Source: UBA1127 sp965116355 (GTDB lineage Bacteria; Chloroflexota; Dehalococcoidia; Lucifugimonadales; UBA1127). From it: a stretch of DNA of 64,000 bases. Under the pieces are notes generated by a model. The model did no database searches, was not told the origin of the DNA, and worked only from the letters and a program-made list of their open reading frames with translations. The DNA lies in assembly GCA_965116355.1 (NCBI GenBank), contig OZ220679.1, positions 930,001 to 994,000 on the forward strand, given 5' to 3'. This document shows positions 1 through 9,849 of this stretch, one piece after another. The position numbers were made by a program, and so were the translations under genes. Each line of letters starts with the position of its first letter. Position 1 is the stretch's first letter.

Positions 1-94
1 GGCCGTCACCCGCCATACTGACCCTGCGACCGTCCTGCGATACATACGCGATGCGGATGCCTTCACAGATCACGCAGGACAGCATTTCCTCTAG
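1..94 (+). CDS. Tyrosine recombinase/integrase, C-terminal fragment (5' end outside window)
   Basis: Reading from base 2, thirty codons end at TAG (92-94). The peptide contains RHTDPATVLRYIRDADAF, the pattern expected at the C-terminus of phage/Xer-type tyrosine recombinases, in which the 'GH/RH...' block is followed by the tyrosine nucleophile in 'RYIR' and a short acidic-basic tail. Only this tail is inside the window, so the N-terminal DNA-binding domain and the Arg/His residues cannot be checked. It marks the left flank of the accessory region as mobile DNA. Inference from a short stretch, but the match to the family's end is good. Confidence 0.6.
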   Translation, partial: AVTRHTDPATVLRYIRDADAFTDHAGQHFL

Positions 95-95
95 G

Positions 96-124
96 CTGAC
101 TAGCTTCCAGCCCATGGATATAAT
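96..124 (+). promoter_or_regulatory. Candidate sigma70 promoter upstream of the toxin-antitoxin genes
   Basis: A perfect TATAAT (119-124) is preceded by CTGACT (96-101; four of six matches to TTGACA) at 17 bp spacing. Transcription would begin at about 131, after the ATG at 128. This supports the antitoxin start at 212 and makes the 128 ATG a relic or a leaderless start. Confidence 0.45.
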
Positions 125-127
125 GAG

Positions 128-190
128 ATGAACATCCTCTACTCCACTATACCTCCAACACTACTGGCGACCCTAAGGAAGCCGGAGGGG
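128..190 (+). pseudogene. Vestigial 5' end of a PLD-helicase gene
   Basis: Codons from the ATG at 128 read MNILYSTIPPTLLATLRK. The complete helicase starting at 944 reads (M)NILHATTEPTLLARLKE, with 11 of the first 16 residues identical. The similarity stops after about 18 codons and the frame then runs into the antitoxin reading frame. It therefore looks like the leftover start of a second helicase copy, or of the same gene before the toxin-antitoxin cassette entered. Seen directly; the history is inferred. Confidence 0.5.
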
Positions 191-211
191 CCGATAGGGA
201 AGGTGCATGGC

Positions 212-496
212 ATGACGACACACGTGAGAGCGCGATACTCCAATGGGGTGCTGACGCCGCTGGAGCCTCTGGACTTGAAGGAGGGCTCCGAGGTGACGGT
301 GTCGGTGGAAGAGGACAATGGCGCAAAGGCGGAAGTACAGAACGCCGGGGGGCCGTTAGCCAGCGTGCTGGCTCTGGTCCAGGAGATGGAGAATACCATT
401 CCCCCGGAGGAATGGGCATCCCTTCCTACCGATGGTTCCAGAAACCATAAGCACTACTTGTACGGGCATCCAAAGGAAGAGGACAGATGCGACTAG
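212..496 (+). CDS. DUF104/AbrB-like antitoxin of a VapBC-type pair
   Basis: The protein from ATG 212 is 94 residues. Its N-terminal half (VRARYSNGVLTPLEPLDLKEG, then a run of valines and acidic residues) is the DUF104 (AF2212-like) antitoxin pattern: a short beta-rich DNA-binding segment with 'NG.L.PLEPLDL.EG'. The tail (from about residue 45) would be the toxin-neutralising part. An upstream in-frame ATG at 128 is rejected as start because the family begins at MTTHVRARY and the 128 segment resembles the helicase N-terminus. The gene overlaps vapC by 10 nt, as expected for a co-translated toxin-antitoxin operon, probably autoregulated. Confidence 0.75.
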   Translation: MTTHVRARYSNGVLTPLEPLDLKEGSEVTVSVEEDNGAKAEVQNAGGPLASVLALVQEMENTIPPEEWASLPTDGSRNHKHYLYGHPKEEDRCD

Positions 497-909
497 TCTT
501 CGTGGATGCCGGGCATTGGATCGCCCTGTGGAACCCGCAAGATGCGTTGCACCAAAGGGCGGTGGCCCTCTCCAGCACCTTGCAGGACGCTCAGCTAGTC
601 ACCACACAGTCTGTGTTGGCAGAGACCCTCGATTTCATGGCAGCCGCGGGGGAGTTTCGGCGGCTGTATGCCGTACAGATGGTGCGTGACCTGGAAAGGA
701 ACCCCAACATCGAGATCATCCCGCAGACGGCGGTACAGTTCCGAGGTGCCGTCGAGCGGTATGCCGCGCGCAGCGACCAGCGGTGGAGCCTAACGGACTG
801 CGCGAGCTTCCTTGCCATGGAGGAACGGGGCATCACGGAGGCCTTGGCCTACGACCGGGACTTTGAGAGGGCAGGTTTCCGTGCCCTGCTGCGAGAGGAC
901 CCCGCATGA
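487..909 (+). CDS. vapC: VapC-family PIN-domain ribonuclease toxin
   Basis: A 140-residue PIN domain. Acidic Mg-binding positions are visible in order: Asp in FVDAGHW near residue 7, Glu in LAETLDF near 45, Asp in SLTDCASF about residue 102, and Asp in AYDRDFERAGF near the end. Family members cleave RNA (often initiator tRNA or rRNA) and are held inactive by the partner antitoxin. ATG 487 lies inside the antitoxin gene. The 3' end is followed after 34 nt by the helicase start, so the three genes may be one transcript. The specific RNA target cannot be read from sequence. Confidence 0.85.
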   Translation: MRLVFVDAGHWIALWNPQDALHQRAVALSSTLQDAQLVTTQSVLAETLDFMAAAGEFRRLYAVQMVRDLERNPNIEIIPQTAVQFRGAVERYAARSDQRWSLTDCASFLAMEERGITEALAYDRDFERAGFRALLREDPA

Positions 910-943
910 CCTCCGCACATTACTCCGCCAAGGATGTGCTGCG

Positions 944-3900
944 TTGAACATCCTTCACGCCACGACGGAGCCGACGCTGCTGGCCCGTCTCAAAGAGATG
1001 CTGGGCAGCTCGGCGAGTGCTGACATTGCCGTCGGTTACTTCTTCATCAGCGGCTTTGAGGCAGTGGCCGACGACTTTGCTCGATTGGGCAAGGTTCGCA
1101 TCCTGGTAGGGCGCACGGACCGGCAAGTGCTGGACGAAGTCGCGCTCGGCCTGCAGCAGCAGCAAGCGCTGAGCGCGCGGCTGCGTGCGGATTCGCTCGT
1201 GCAACGCAGCCAACGAAGCCAGATTGCCCAGGAGACCATCGAACACGTTGCTGAAGGCATCGCAGTGCTCCCACAGCAGCGGGGCTCGGAGGAGGCGGTT
1301 TCAAAGTTGAGGGACATGGTGGCGCAAGGCAAGTTGGAGGTGCGGGCCTACTTGCGGAGCCCCCTGCACGCCAAGGCGTACCTCTGCTGGTATGAGAATC
1401 ACGCGGAACCCGGCTCCGCGGTGGTGGGGTCCTCCAACCTCACCCTTGCAGGGTTTACCGGCAATACTGAGCTCAACGTTCGCGTTACTGGTGACGCGGA
1501 GATGGAAGCCTTGCGTGAATGGTTCGACGCCCTGTGGAAGGAGTCTGAGGACATCAGCGGTGCCTTAGTCGCCGAGTTGGAACGCTCGTGGGCGCTGGCT
1601 AAGACCCCGCCGTACCACGTGTATCTGAAGGCGCTGTATGAGCTGTACTACACCGATGCGGGAAGCGGACAACTGACAGTTCCCCCGCGTGACCAGGGGC
1701 TGGCCAATTTCCAGTTGGATGCGGTGCGTCGCGGGCTCTCGATGATCAGGCAATACGGCGGCTGCTACATCGGCGATGTGGTCGGGCTGGGCAAGACCTT
1801 CGTCGGCGCCGAGCTCCTGCACCAGCTTCGCATGAGCTATCCCAACGATGGCCCGCCTCTCATCCTTTGCCCAGCCAGGCTCAAGCCGATGTGGGAGCGA
1901 TTCAACGAGCGGTTCGCGCTAGGTGCGGAAGTCGTCTCACACAGCATGATAGGCGCGCCGGCCGACTCCGAGTTCGATGAAGAGTTGGGCCGCTACGTAG
2001 ATGTCGCTCAGCCAGGGCAAGGAGTCGTTCTCGAGCAAATGTACCGCAACCGGGGGCCGGTGCTGGTGGACGAGGCGCACAACTTTCGCAACATCAACCA
2101 GCGGTCCAGGGGGCTCGCCAGCTACCTGGAGTCGAGTGAGCACAAGGTCATCCTTATGAGCGCCACACCGCAGAACCTTGGGCCGATGGACGTTTACCGC
2201 CAACTCCGCCTGTTTCTCCACGACACCGAACACGACCTGAATATCGAACCAATCAGTCTTGAGTCCTACTTCCACAACGCCCAGCTGTGGCTGGTGTACC
2301 GTGCCGAGTATGAGAACTACGAGGCTGCGTACAGCGCATGGCAGGCGGCCGGATCAAGAGGGGCGCCGCCTCTGCCTCCCACCAAGCCAGGTGTTCTAAA
2401 GGCTGAAATCGACCAAGTGCTCATGCCCGTCTTTGTGCGTCGCCGACGCAAGGACATCCGTGACCTGTATGGAGACACAGCGGAGATAGACGGCAAGCCA
2501 GTCCGCTTCCCCGAACCAGTGCTCGACAACGTGGAGTACCGGCTGGACAAGGTGTACGCAAAGGCAGGCCCCTTCGACGAGTTACAATCGCTAATCCTTG
2601 ACCATCAGGCCGCTCGGTATCGTGCGACGGAGTACATCAAGGAAGCAGCGAAAGGGAAAGCAGAGTACCGTGACCTCTTCCGTGCGGGGGACAGGATCGC
2701 CCGGCTTATGGGTGTCCTGCTACTGAAGAGGCTGGAGTCGAGCATTGAGGCATTTCGCTCCACATTGACCTCCCTCCTTACAAGCAACCGGAACTTTCGA
2801 CAGGCGCTGGATGCCGGCTTCGTTCCCATCGGGAGCACGGCCACGCGCATGTTGGCCGGCCAGTCGTTCGATGTCGATGATTTGTTGGAGGTTCTTACCC
2901 AGGAAGAACAGCGTCGACAGCAGGCTGGAAGCGGGCGAGACAAGCTAGTCCATGCGACCGACGACTTCGAGACCGATAGATGGAGCCAAGACCTGGATGC
3001 CGACTACGAGGTCTTGGAGAGCATCCTCGGCCGTGTTAAAGAAATCGGGCCAGAAGACGATGACAAGCTGCGGGCTCTCCGGGAGTTTCTCGCCAGGCCG
3101 GAGGTGAAGTCGGGGAAGGTGTTGATCTTCTCCGAAGCAGAAACCACAGTGGAATACCTATACAGGGAGCTCAATCCTGGCGGGGACCTGGCACACATCG
3201 CGCGCTTGACTGGTAGCACCAGCAACGTCGCAGAAAGCGTCGTCAAGCGATTCTCGCCCACGTGGAACCTGGGAGCACGGGAGTCTATGCCTGGGCCGGA
3301 GATACAAGTGCTCTTGGCCACGGATGTCGTTTCCGAGGGCCAGAACTTGCAGGACTGTGCCTGCGTTCTGAACTATGACTTGCACTGGAACCCTGTGCGC
3401 CTCATCCAACGGTTCGGGCGGGTCGACCGGATCGGCACGGAACATGAAGTCATCAACCTGCACAACATGTGGCCCGACCTCGCAGTTGATGCCGAACTGT
3501 CCCTGACGGAGCGGCTTCACCGACGCATTCAATCCTTCCATGACCTCATCGGCTTGGACAGCAAGCTCCTCTCCGACTCTGAGCGCCTGAACACTGGAGC
3601 GATGTATCGCATATACCAAGAAAAGGCCCTACCGGAGATGGATGACGGGCTTGATGAGGTGGCTGCCAATCAGCGTGCGATTACGTTGCTCCAGCGCATA
3701 CAGGAAGAGGACCCGGCGTTGTGGCAAACAATCACGCGGTTGCCGGACGGCATAAGGTCGGCCCTGTCGGTGCACGAAGAGCAGCCTGAAGCCTCGAACG
3801 AGCAGTACGCCCAAGCCGTGCTTGCTGTTGACGGGATGCAGGCCCCTCTGATCTCGCCGACGACCCTGACTTCGATTGCTACTCCCTTTGACGACCCCAA

Positions 3901-4438
3901 ACCAGGGGAGACTCTGGTTCTGCTAAGCGCGGGCGGGGTTAAGAGCTGCTACGCCGTCGACAGCAACCTGCAACCGCGTGCTATCAGTCCTGCCCAACTC
4001 ATCGCGGCGGCTGAATGTGGCCCCGACACGCCAGCACAACAGCTGCCACAGGACACGAATGAACGCGTAATGGCAGCGTTCGAAACATTCTTCGCGGACT
4101 TCCAACGTCGGCTCGGGAGAGCTAGAAGGACGCGTGACACAAGAGTTCGTCGCTATATCTCTCGCCACCTCGGTATCGCCATTCGTGAGGCGAGTGAGGA
4201 AACAAGTTTTGTGAGCCGGATCGACGTGTTGCGTCAGATATTCCTAAGTGACGTGTCGCCGCAGGTTGAGAGCGCTTTGGGCGAAATCAGGAATATGCAG
4301 CTCGAGGGCCCCGCACTCGTGACTCGCCTTGAGGCCCTCCGAGAGCGCTACCGTCTCAACCCACCCGATGAAGCTGAAGTCGCTCAGAGCGTCGAGCCCC
4401 AGGTGATTCGCATAGTCTGCTCGGACGGGCTCGTTTAG
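944..4438 (+). CDS. PLD-nuclease/SNF2-type helicase fusion
   Basis: About 1,164 residues from TTG 944. The N-terminus carries a phospholipase-D-like nuclease domain: LHAKAYL with H142 and K144, followed by GSSNLTLAGF near 163 and a TELN motif (an HKD site). An SNF2/superfamily-2 helicase follows: Walker A GDVVGLGKT near 277, DEAH in VDEAHNF near 375, MSATP near 405, and C-terminal motifs LLATDVVSEGQNLQ near 790 and QRFGRVDRIG near 825. A long alpha-helical tail has no recognised domain. Such proteins occur in phage-defence islands, often beside a methyltransferase, but none is present here. TTG 944 was chosen because homology to the relic at 128 begins exactly there; no other in-frame start is better. 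DNA restriction or defence is inferred from family. Confidence 0.75.
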   Translation: MNILHATTEPTLLARLKEMLGSSASADIAVGYFFISGFEAVADDFARLGKVRILVGRTDRQVLDEVALGLQQQQALSARLRADSLVQRSQRSQIAQETIEHVAEGIAVLPQQRGSEEAVSKLRDMVAQGKLEVRAYLRSPLHAKAYLCWYENHAEPGSAVVGSSNLTLAGFTGNTELNVRVTGDAEMEALREWFDALWKESEDISGALVAELERSWALAKTPPYHVYLKALYELYYTDAGSGQLTVPPRDQGLANFQLDAVRRGLSMIRQYGGCYIGDVVGLGKTFVGAELLHQLRMSYPNDGPPLILCPARLKPMWERFNERFALGAEVVSHSMIGAPADSEFDEELGRYVDVAQPGQGVVLEQMYRNRGPVLVDEAHNFRNINQRSRGLASYLESSEHKVILMSATPQNLGPMDVYRQLRLFLHDTEHDLNIEPISLESYFHNAQLWLVYRAEYENYEAAYSAWQAAGSRGAPPLPPTKPGVLKAEIDQVLMPVFVRRRRKDIRDLYGDTAEIDGKPVRFPEPVLDNVEYRLDKVYAKAGPFDELQSLILDHQAARYRATEYIKEAAKGKAEYRDLFRAGDRIARLMGVLLLKRLESSIEAFRSTLTSLLTSNRNFRQALDAGFVPIGSTATRMLAGQSFDVDDLLEVLTQEEQRRQQAGSGRDKLVHATDDFETDRWSQDLDADYEVLESILGRVKEIGPEDDDKLRALREFLARPEVKSGKVLIFSEAETTVEYLYRELNPGGDLAHIARLTGSTSNVAESVVKRFSPTWNLGARESMPGPEIQVLLATDVVSEGQNLQDCACVLNYDLHWNPVRLIQRFGRVDRIGTEHEVINLHNMWPDLAVDAELSLTERLHRRIQSFHDLIGLDSKLLSDSERLNTGAMYRIYQEKALPEMDDGLDEVAANQRAITLLQRIQEEDPALWQTITRLPDGIRSALSVHEEQPEASNEQYAQAVLAVDGMQAPLISPTTLTSIATPFDDPKPGETLVLLSAGGVKSCYAVDSNLQPRAISPAQLIAAAECGPDTPAQQLPQDTNERVMAAFETFFADFQRRLGRARRTRDTRVRRYISRHLGIAIREASEETSFVSRIDVLRQIFLSDVSPQVESALGEIRNMQLEGPALVTRLEALRERYRLNPPDEAEVAQSVEPQVIRIVCSDGLV

Positions 4439-4583
4439 GCGGACTCGGTGTCCCCTAGTCACCACTTCACTCCGCTCATCCTGACAAGACGCGGCTTGGC
4501 CTTCGTGTCGAGTCTTGATTCAGGAGTTCAGAACGAAAGACCGAAATGTTGCTGGCATCTGTGGAAGTAAGGTGAAACAAGCA

Positions 4584-7500
4584 CTAGGTGTCGGATTCGG
4601 AAGCTAATCGCAACACAACTGAGGGCCCGGACCAAGAGGGCAAAACACGAATGTCGAGGGGGATCCCTATTGCAAGAAGTGACAAGACGTCATCATGGTG
4701 ATCTGGTCCAACGGTGCCTACGATTTCGCCATTCACGTAGACTGCAATTGGCGCAGGTGCCAGTTGATTCGGCTCATACGTGAGTCTAGCCGTGGCCTCT
4801 TCATAAACTGGCACGCGTTCGTCGTATGCAATTGTGTATTCTTCGCCTTCAAGAACCTCGTTTACAAGTCGTAGGCTCGGGTCTCTCGCGAAAGCCAATA
4901 GGTCGGCTATCTCCGTGGGAGAAGCATCGAACTTCTCTCGCCACGCCGCAATGCTCTGACTCGCAACCCATTCACGTAGGGACATGTCCGCGAATTCACT
5001 GCCAGCCGCTCGGTGATCCTCTGCTACGCGGTTGGCAAGCCTTCGGGAGCGTACGCCTCCCAACATGAGGTTCAGAGCACTTCTTGTAGCGACGCCATAG
5101 TGCACTGACGCGGCGAGATCATTCGGTATGCTGTAGGGAATCGCCTCTTTCTCAAGGTTTTCGTTCACCCAGTCAACCAAGGTATTTAGAGCCCAAGGCA
5201 AATGGTGCTCAAAGACAGACGCGACAAACTCTACAAGCTGTTCGTATCGGTAGTCTTCATTTTGAACAGAGGCCAAGTACTTGTCTGCTAGGTCTTGAAG
5301 ATCTGTTCCGGATACCCAATCAATGAGAAGCATCATTAGGTCAACGGGAAGGAGACTATCCCTCGGAGCGTTACGGATCTCCTTGAAGCCCATTCTTCGG
5401 TTTTCGGACAAATGAAGGACTTTCTCAAGACGCCCTTCACCAAGGATCATCGAAATGGCCAACGGCGGCTCGCTTTCGGCAATGTCGGACGTTATCGAAT
5501 TGAGCACTTCTAATGTGATTTCCTCTAGTGTCGCAGCACTGGGAAGCGACATTCCAGACTGCGTCCATCTTCTGCGTCGGTCAACCGGCAGCACCGAGAA
5601 AGCACGAAATGCTCGTGTCACAATCTCGCGCCATTGCACTCTGCTGTTCTCGTCCAACTGTTGCCAAGCGAGGGTGGACGTGAGTGCCTCCAGTACATCG
5701 TCAAGGGTCGCGGACCGACCAAGCTCCGCTAAAGCTTGCGCGATAAGCCATACGGAGCGTACGAATCCATTTGCTTCTGAACCAAAGTGAGCAAAAATGG
5801 CGTCTTCTTGTGCCCTTGCACTCTCCTCCAGTCGCGCCAACTGAGCCAATGCCTCTTCTGACGTCATGGTGGATCGCATGTCCAGGTCCCTTGCAGTTTG
5901 GTCAAGAGGGCGGAACATTGAACGGTTAAAGGTGGCATGCTCCACAAGTATCAGCCAACCCTCGGTTTCGCGCCCCGCTCGACCTGCCCGTCCGATGGCA
6001 TTGAGGAGGCGTGCACTATCTACAACTTCGACGACCCCCTCTGAGTCTCTATAGCCGCGCTCAGCTACAATTACGCTCTTGAATGGAAGGTTGACACCCT
6101 CAGTCAACGTAGTGGTTGCGACTAGGCAATTGATTTGACCAATTCGGACAGCCTCCTCGATTTCAGACTGAACATCGATAGGAAGCGCCGCATGATGAAA
6201 CGCAACACCTTTGGCGATTACTCGCGTTAGCGGGTGTTCAGACCCGAGCCTCGTTCTCACTAGATCAGTCAATGCAAAAGAGGTAGGGTCATCTTCCATA
6301 GAGTTGGCAATCCTCTCGGCAAGCCTTTGTGCGGAGCCCTTGGTCGACACAACGATCAAGACGGAACCCGAAGACTGGACATGGGTGATCAGCGGTAAGA
6401 GTTGACCATGCTGAGTGGTGCTCCGTGAAGAGTCTCGGACCCAAACCCCATTCTTCTGCTGACGCATTACCAACGTGCCAACGGATTCCGAGAACTCTCC
6501 TCGACGAAATGAGCCGGAAAGCCCGGTTCGGAGATGTACCAGGCCCTTGAGGGGGATGAAGCGTCGCGCAAGAGTATTGCCCGATGGGGGTTGATCGCTC
6601 ACCGAGCTCCCATCTGCCCTAGCCGTATAGACAACGGCAAGGCGCCGAGGCCCCCTCCAATCTACATGCCGTGAGAGTACTCCGTTGCCCGAATCCAGCC
6701 ATGCTGTCACGTGAGCTTGGTTTCCAAGGGCTGCCGATAGCACCAGTATCCTGTGGTGCGAAGTCTTCGTAAGGTGATGCAGGAGAGAGAGTGTTTCCTC
6801 GAGTCTCCAACCACGCTCTCGATCAGCAACAAGGTGCGCCTCATCGATCACAAACATTCCGAACTCGCTTAGCAGGCCCCCGGGATCACTACGCAATCGG
6901 CTAGAAAGCCTCTCAGGGGTCATGACAACGGCTCGTGCTGAAGCTGGCTTGGAGGTTCCAAGTCCTATGTCTGGTTCGACATGCAATTGTGTCCGAGTGT
7001 AAGGAGGCGTCGCCTGAGCGAAACACTAAGCTCGCGACAAAGGCTATGCGTAGGAGCGACGACACATACGTCGCCAGTGCCTTCAACAATGTGGGTTGTT
7101 ACGAAGAGTTGAGCCAATAGGCTCTTGCCGGCGCTAGTGGGGAAGGAGAGGATAATTCTCCGGGCGGTTGGGTGGAGGGGCGACACACCGCCAGGTGCGT
7201 CAGGTGTGAGAAACGACAACTGTGGAGGCCAAAGTTGTAGGACCGGCGGGTCCCCCAGAGTCATTGCCCGTGCTGCACTTGGTAGGTTGGGAGGAAGAAC
7301 ACTCCATACGGCGGCAGCCTCCAATCCGTCTGAAATCCTCAGGAGGTGCGCGGCTACCCATCTGGATTCGACATCACTCGGCGCACCCAGAGTCTCAAGC
7401 GCTCGCCTGAATTGTCCCCGCGCGCTGTCCAACGAATTATTGCGGCCGTAGGTAAGGAAATCCGTTAGAGCTCGAGTCCCCCTTATGACGCCGTCAGTTG

Positions 7501-8068
7501 ATGCGTATTTGGAATCTTCGACATTGCCAAATTCAGAAACTAGGCTGTCTAGCTGGTTGGCCCTTGTTTGAAGTAATGGGTAAAGAGCAGGACGGTCAAG
7601 CGCCAGCATCAAGACCCCAGCTTGAAGTGAGACGACTCCAGGGTCATCTAGTTGTTCGGGTTCACGGACTATCGAAATCCGACGTGCGAGCGCAGCAGCA
7701 TTTGGCGTCAACTGCCCGCCGATGTATGCAATTTGCGCCGCAAGTGTGTACTGCAACACTTCCAATTCTGTCAGGTCCCCGCTTTGGAGAGCGAGATCAA
7801 AGACGTGTCCGGAGACCTGATGGGCTTGCCGTTGTCGTTGGAGGTCATAGACTTGGAGGTCCTCCCGAGCCGTGGCTACGGATTGCAGATACCATGCAAC
7901 ATCAAGCAATTGCGGGTCGAAGTCGGCTTGGCGGGTGAACAGGCCAATCTCAGCAGTGGAAAGCAGGGTTCGGAGATCGTCAGGAGATGGCAACCGTGGG
8001 TGATCGCCTACGGCGTTAGTCAGAAGGTCAATATTTAGTGCCCGATCCACAACCCACAACCCTTCCAA
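4584..8068 (-). pseudogene. Superfamily-2 DEAH helicase (HamB-like) interrupted by a -1 frameshift
   Basis: Two minus-strand reading frames (8068-6965 and 6986-4584) together make one helicase of about 1,160 residues. Walker A (FPTSAGKSLLAQ) and motif Ia (APTHSLCREL) lie at the end of the first frame. MTPERL, DEAH (VIDEAHLV), the LSAALG motif and motif VI (NAIGRAGRAGRETEG) lie in the second. The break is near 6980: after codons for GHN the frame must slip back one base to continue LHVEPDIGL. No slippery heptamer is evident, so a 1-nt deletion, natural or from assembly, is more likely than programmed frameshifting. The upstream nuclease gene overlaps its start by 34 nt. Together they resemble Hachiman (HamAB) or AbpAB-type defence modules. 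Confidence 0.7.
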
Positions 8069-8889
8069 AGCACTCTTCTTACTTCTTCAGCCAGACTAGG
8101 GAAGCCATCGACAAGGTTCAGGTTTCCCTGATGCTGGTCTGAAGGTAAGTCGAAGTAGCTTGTCACATTGTTGAAACAACCATGTTCTCCCGTCGCTGGT
8201 GAAACGTCAGACCCGACGACTATGCCAACACCGGCAGAGGGATCTTTATCGGCCCAAAGCTCGGCGATTCGGGCATAAAACGTGGCAAGTTGGTGATCAT
8301 CACTAAGGTATTGGGCTACCAGTGAAAACCGAGCCAAGTAGTCGAGGGCACGATCCTTAACCTGTCTGCACGCAGTGTTGACCGTATCCGTAAGTGGACG
8401 TCCAGTGCCATGGAACTTAGACTCCCATAATCTGTAGGAATAGCCTCCGTTTGATTCGTATACAGTCAAACCGTCGCCGCCTGGATCCGCCACAGACCAG
8501 TCATGACTTTCCACTCTGATTGGGATACCAAGACCGACATCCTTGTTGGCTACAACGGCCTGCCATATGGCCTCAGCAACGAGGCCATATAGATGCTCCT
8601 CTACAGCTGGTTCAGTTGGCGTTCCAACATTCTCAAGAAGCGACTGTTGAAGGACTCTTGCGGCAACGTTGTCAAGTGCCTCGTCTATGCCGTCAATCGC
8701 ACGGCAGTGCCACAGTCCAAAAAGCCTCTTATCCATCAACCGACGTGATGCAATGCTGCAGGCCAAGGATGCCGCAGCTGCGTCACGATTGGCTGATGCG
8801 AGGCGCCCATACAAACAAAATACCCCGGCCGCCGTAGTTTTGATTGAAAAGGTCAGAAGCGCTGGGAGGGGTGCACAAGATGCCTTCAT
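8035..8889 (-). CDS. Putative PD-(D/E)xK-type nuclease partner of the helicase (HamA/DUF1837-like)
   Basis: 284 residues, transcribed just ahead of the helicase and overlapping it by 34 nt. The central region has a plausible nuclease core: HLYGLVAEAIW, then ADPGGDGLTVY, then YRLWESKFHG, i.e. an acidic residue, a second acidic residue and an E-x-K triad, followed by a helix with Q-x-K and YLARFS. This order matches the restriction-nuclease fold of Hachiman HamA-like proteins. The first 40 residues are low in similarity to anything recognised and the start may be misplaced. Assignment to HamA rests on motif layout and on the helicase neighbour, not on a database match. Confidence 0.5.
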   Translation of the reverse strand: MKASCAPLPALLTFSIKTTAAGVFCLYGRLASANRDAAAASLACSIASRRLMDKRLFGLWHCRAIDGIDEALDNVAARVLQQSLLENVGTPTEPAVEEHLYGLVAEAIWQAVVANKDVGLGIPIRVESHDWSVADPGGDGLTVYESNGGYSYRLWESKFHGTGRPLTDTVNTACRQVKDRALDYLARFSLVAQYLSDDHQLATFYARIAELWADKDPSAGVGIVVGSDVSPATGEHGCFNNVTSYFDLPSDQHQGNLNLVDGFPSLAEEVRRVLWKGCGLWIGH

Positions 8890-9516
8890 AGGAAGTACAT
8901 CCCATCGCGGGGCATGGCCTGTTCCGTCGCAGAAGCGCTAGCGGGCTCGAGCAACAAGACGGAAGCGAGCGCCGTTCTTGTCTTGGTGCAAGCCTTGCGA
9001 TGAAATAACTCCACTTACTTGTCCTGCTCCCGATACGTTTGGACTGTAGGTGAGAGTAACATGCCAGTGCCCTTGCGGTCAGCCTCAGTCCCTCAAATGG
9101 GGTCTGAGGGAGTTGTCTAGACGCTCCTAAGCAGATACTTGAACGGGAACGCACTGTCAATGAAGCAACCATAGCTGCTACTCTGGGCCGTTGTTGGGTC
9201 AAGCCGTGGCATCAGGGAGGGATTTGGCGGAAGGAGTGTCCGACGCAAACAGGGTGTTCCGGCGCTGTTCTATGACCAGCCGGACCGCGCCTCATGCAAC
9301 GTTAGCACAAGCCCATGGGTGAGTGGCCTGGAACGTTCATCGACCTGTGAGAAGTCATGGTCGACCAAGGCCGGATCGAGCTCGAGGCATAAGTTCCCAG
9401 GAAACCTCGATTTGAAAGGGTCGAATCGATCCCAGCCACAACGCGAGAAGCACATTACCTACGTCAACGTCGGCCTCCCCACGATGCTACCCTCTTCGCA
9501 ACAACGTGATCGGTAG
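8890..9516. other. Intergenic region, no supported gene
   Basis: No reading frame here has plausible composition plus a start signal. The stretch is less GC-rich than the core part of the window. It ends in the relic of an excisionase gene and may contain decayed mobile DNA. Confidence 0.5.
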
Positions 9517-9849
9517 GCACAGAGGGAGGAGAGCACGAGATTGGCGCGCTCGTCGATCTATCGACACACGGACCCTGGTTTCTTCCCGCGGCCCGTACAC
9601 GATGAACCAAGCGCCGTCCAATGGCGGAAGAGCGATATCGTCGCGTGGCTGGAGTCCCTGCTGTATAGTTCAGTGGTATTCGCGGAACTAGTGGCGGCAG
9701 CGATGAAGAAGGAACGCCAGCCTCCCAAGACTCCAACGGAGCACAAAGACCGCACGCAGCTGGGCGAGGTCAGGATCCACTACGCTCCTGGCCCCGACGC
9801 CCGTGACCGGTTGCGCCGTGCCTTCCTCCTCATCCTCTCGGCCGCCTAA
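9517..9849 (+). pseudogene. Degenerate AlpA-family excisionase relic
   Basis: From base 9517 the frame reads AQREESTRLARSSIYRH and continues FFPRPVHDEPSAVQWRKSDIVAWLE. This parallels the intact AlpA-like protein at 27196-27405 (RQVEEITGLARSTIYR, FPRPVRVGPSAVRWRESDI) almost residue for residue, and DNA identity is evident over about 110 bp. Upstream, a TAG at 9514-9516 removes the expected N-terminus. Downstream the frame runs on for about 60 unrelated residues. It is therefore a decayed paralogue, marking the remains of a second integrative element in the island. A TTG at 9541 could give a truncated protein, but the helix-turn-helix would be incomplete. Confidence 0.65.

Noticed and set aside
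6960..6990. Programmed -1 frameshifting in the helicase
   Set aside because: No X-XXY-YYZ slippery heptamer or downstream pseudoknot is evident; a simple indel explains it better.
8783..9202. 139-codon minus-strand frame upstream of the nuclease gene as its true N-terminus
   Set aside because: Different frame, Ser/Arg-rich without motif, and overlaps the nuclease start; no support for a second frameshift.
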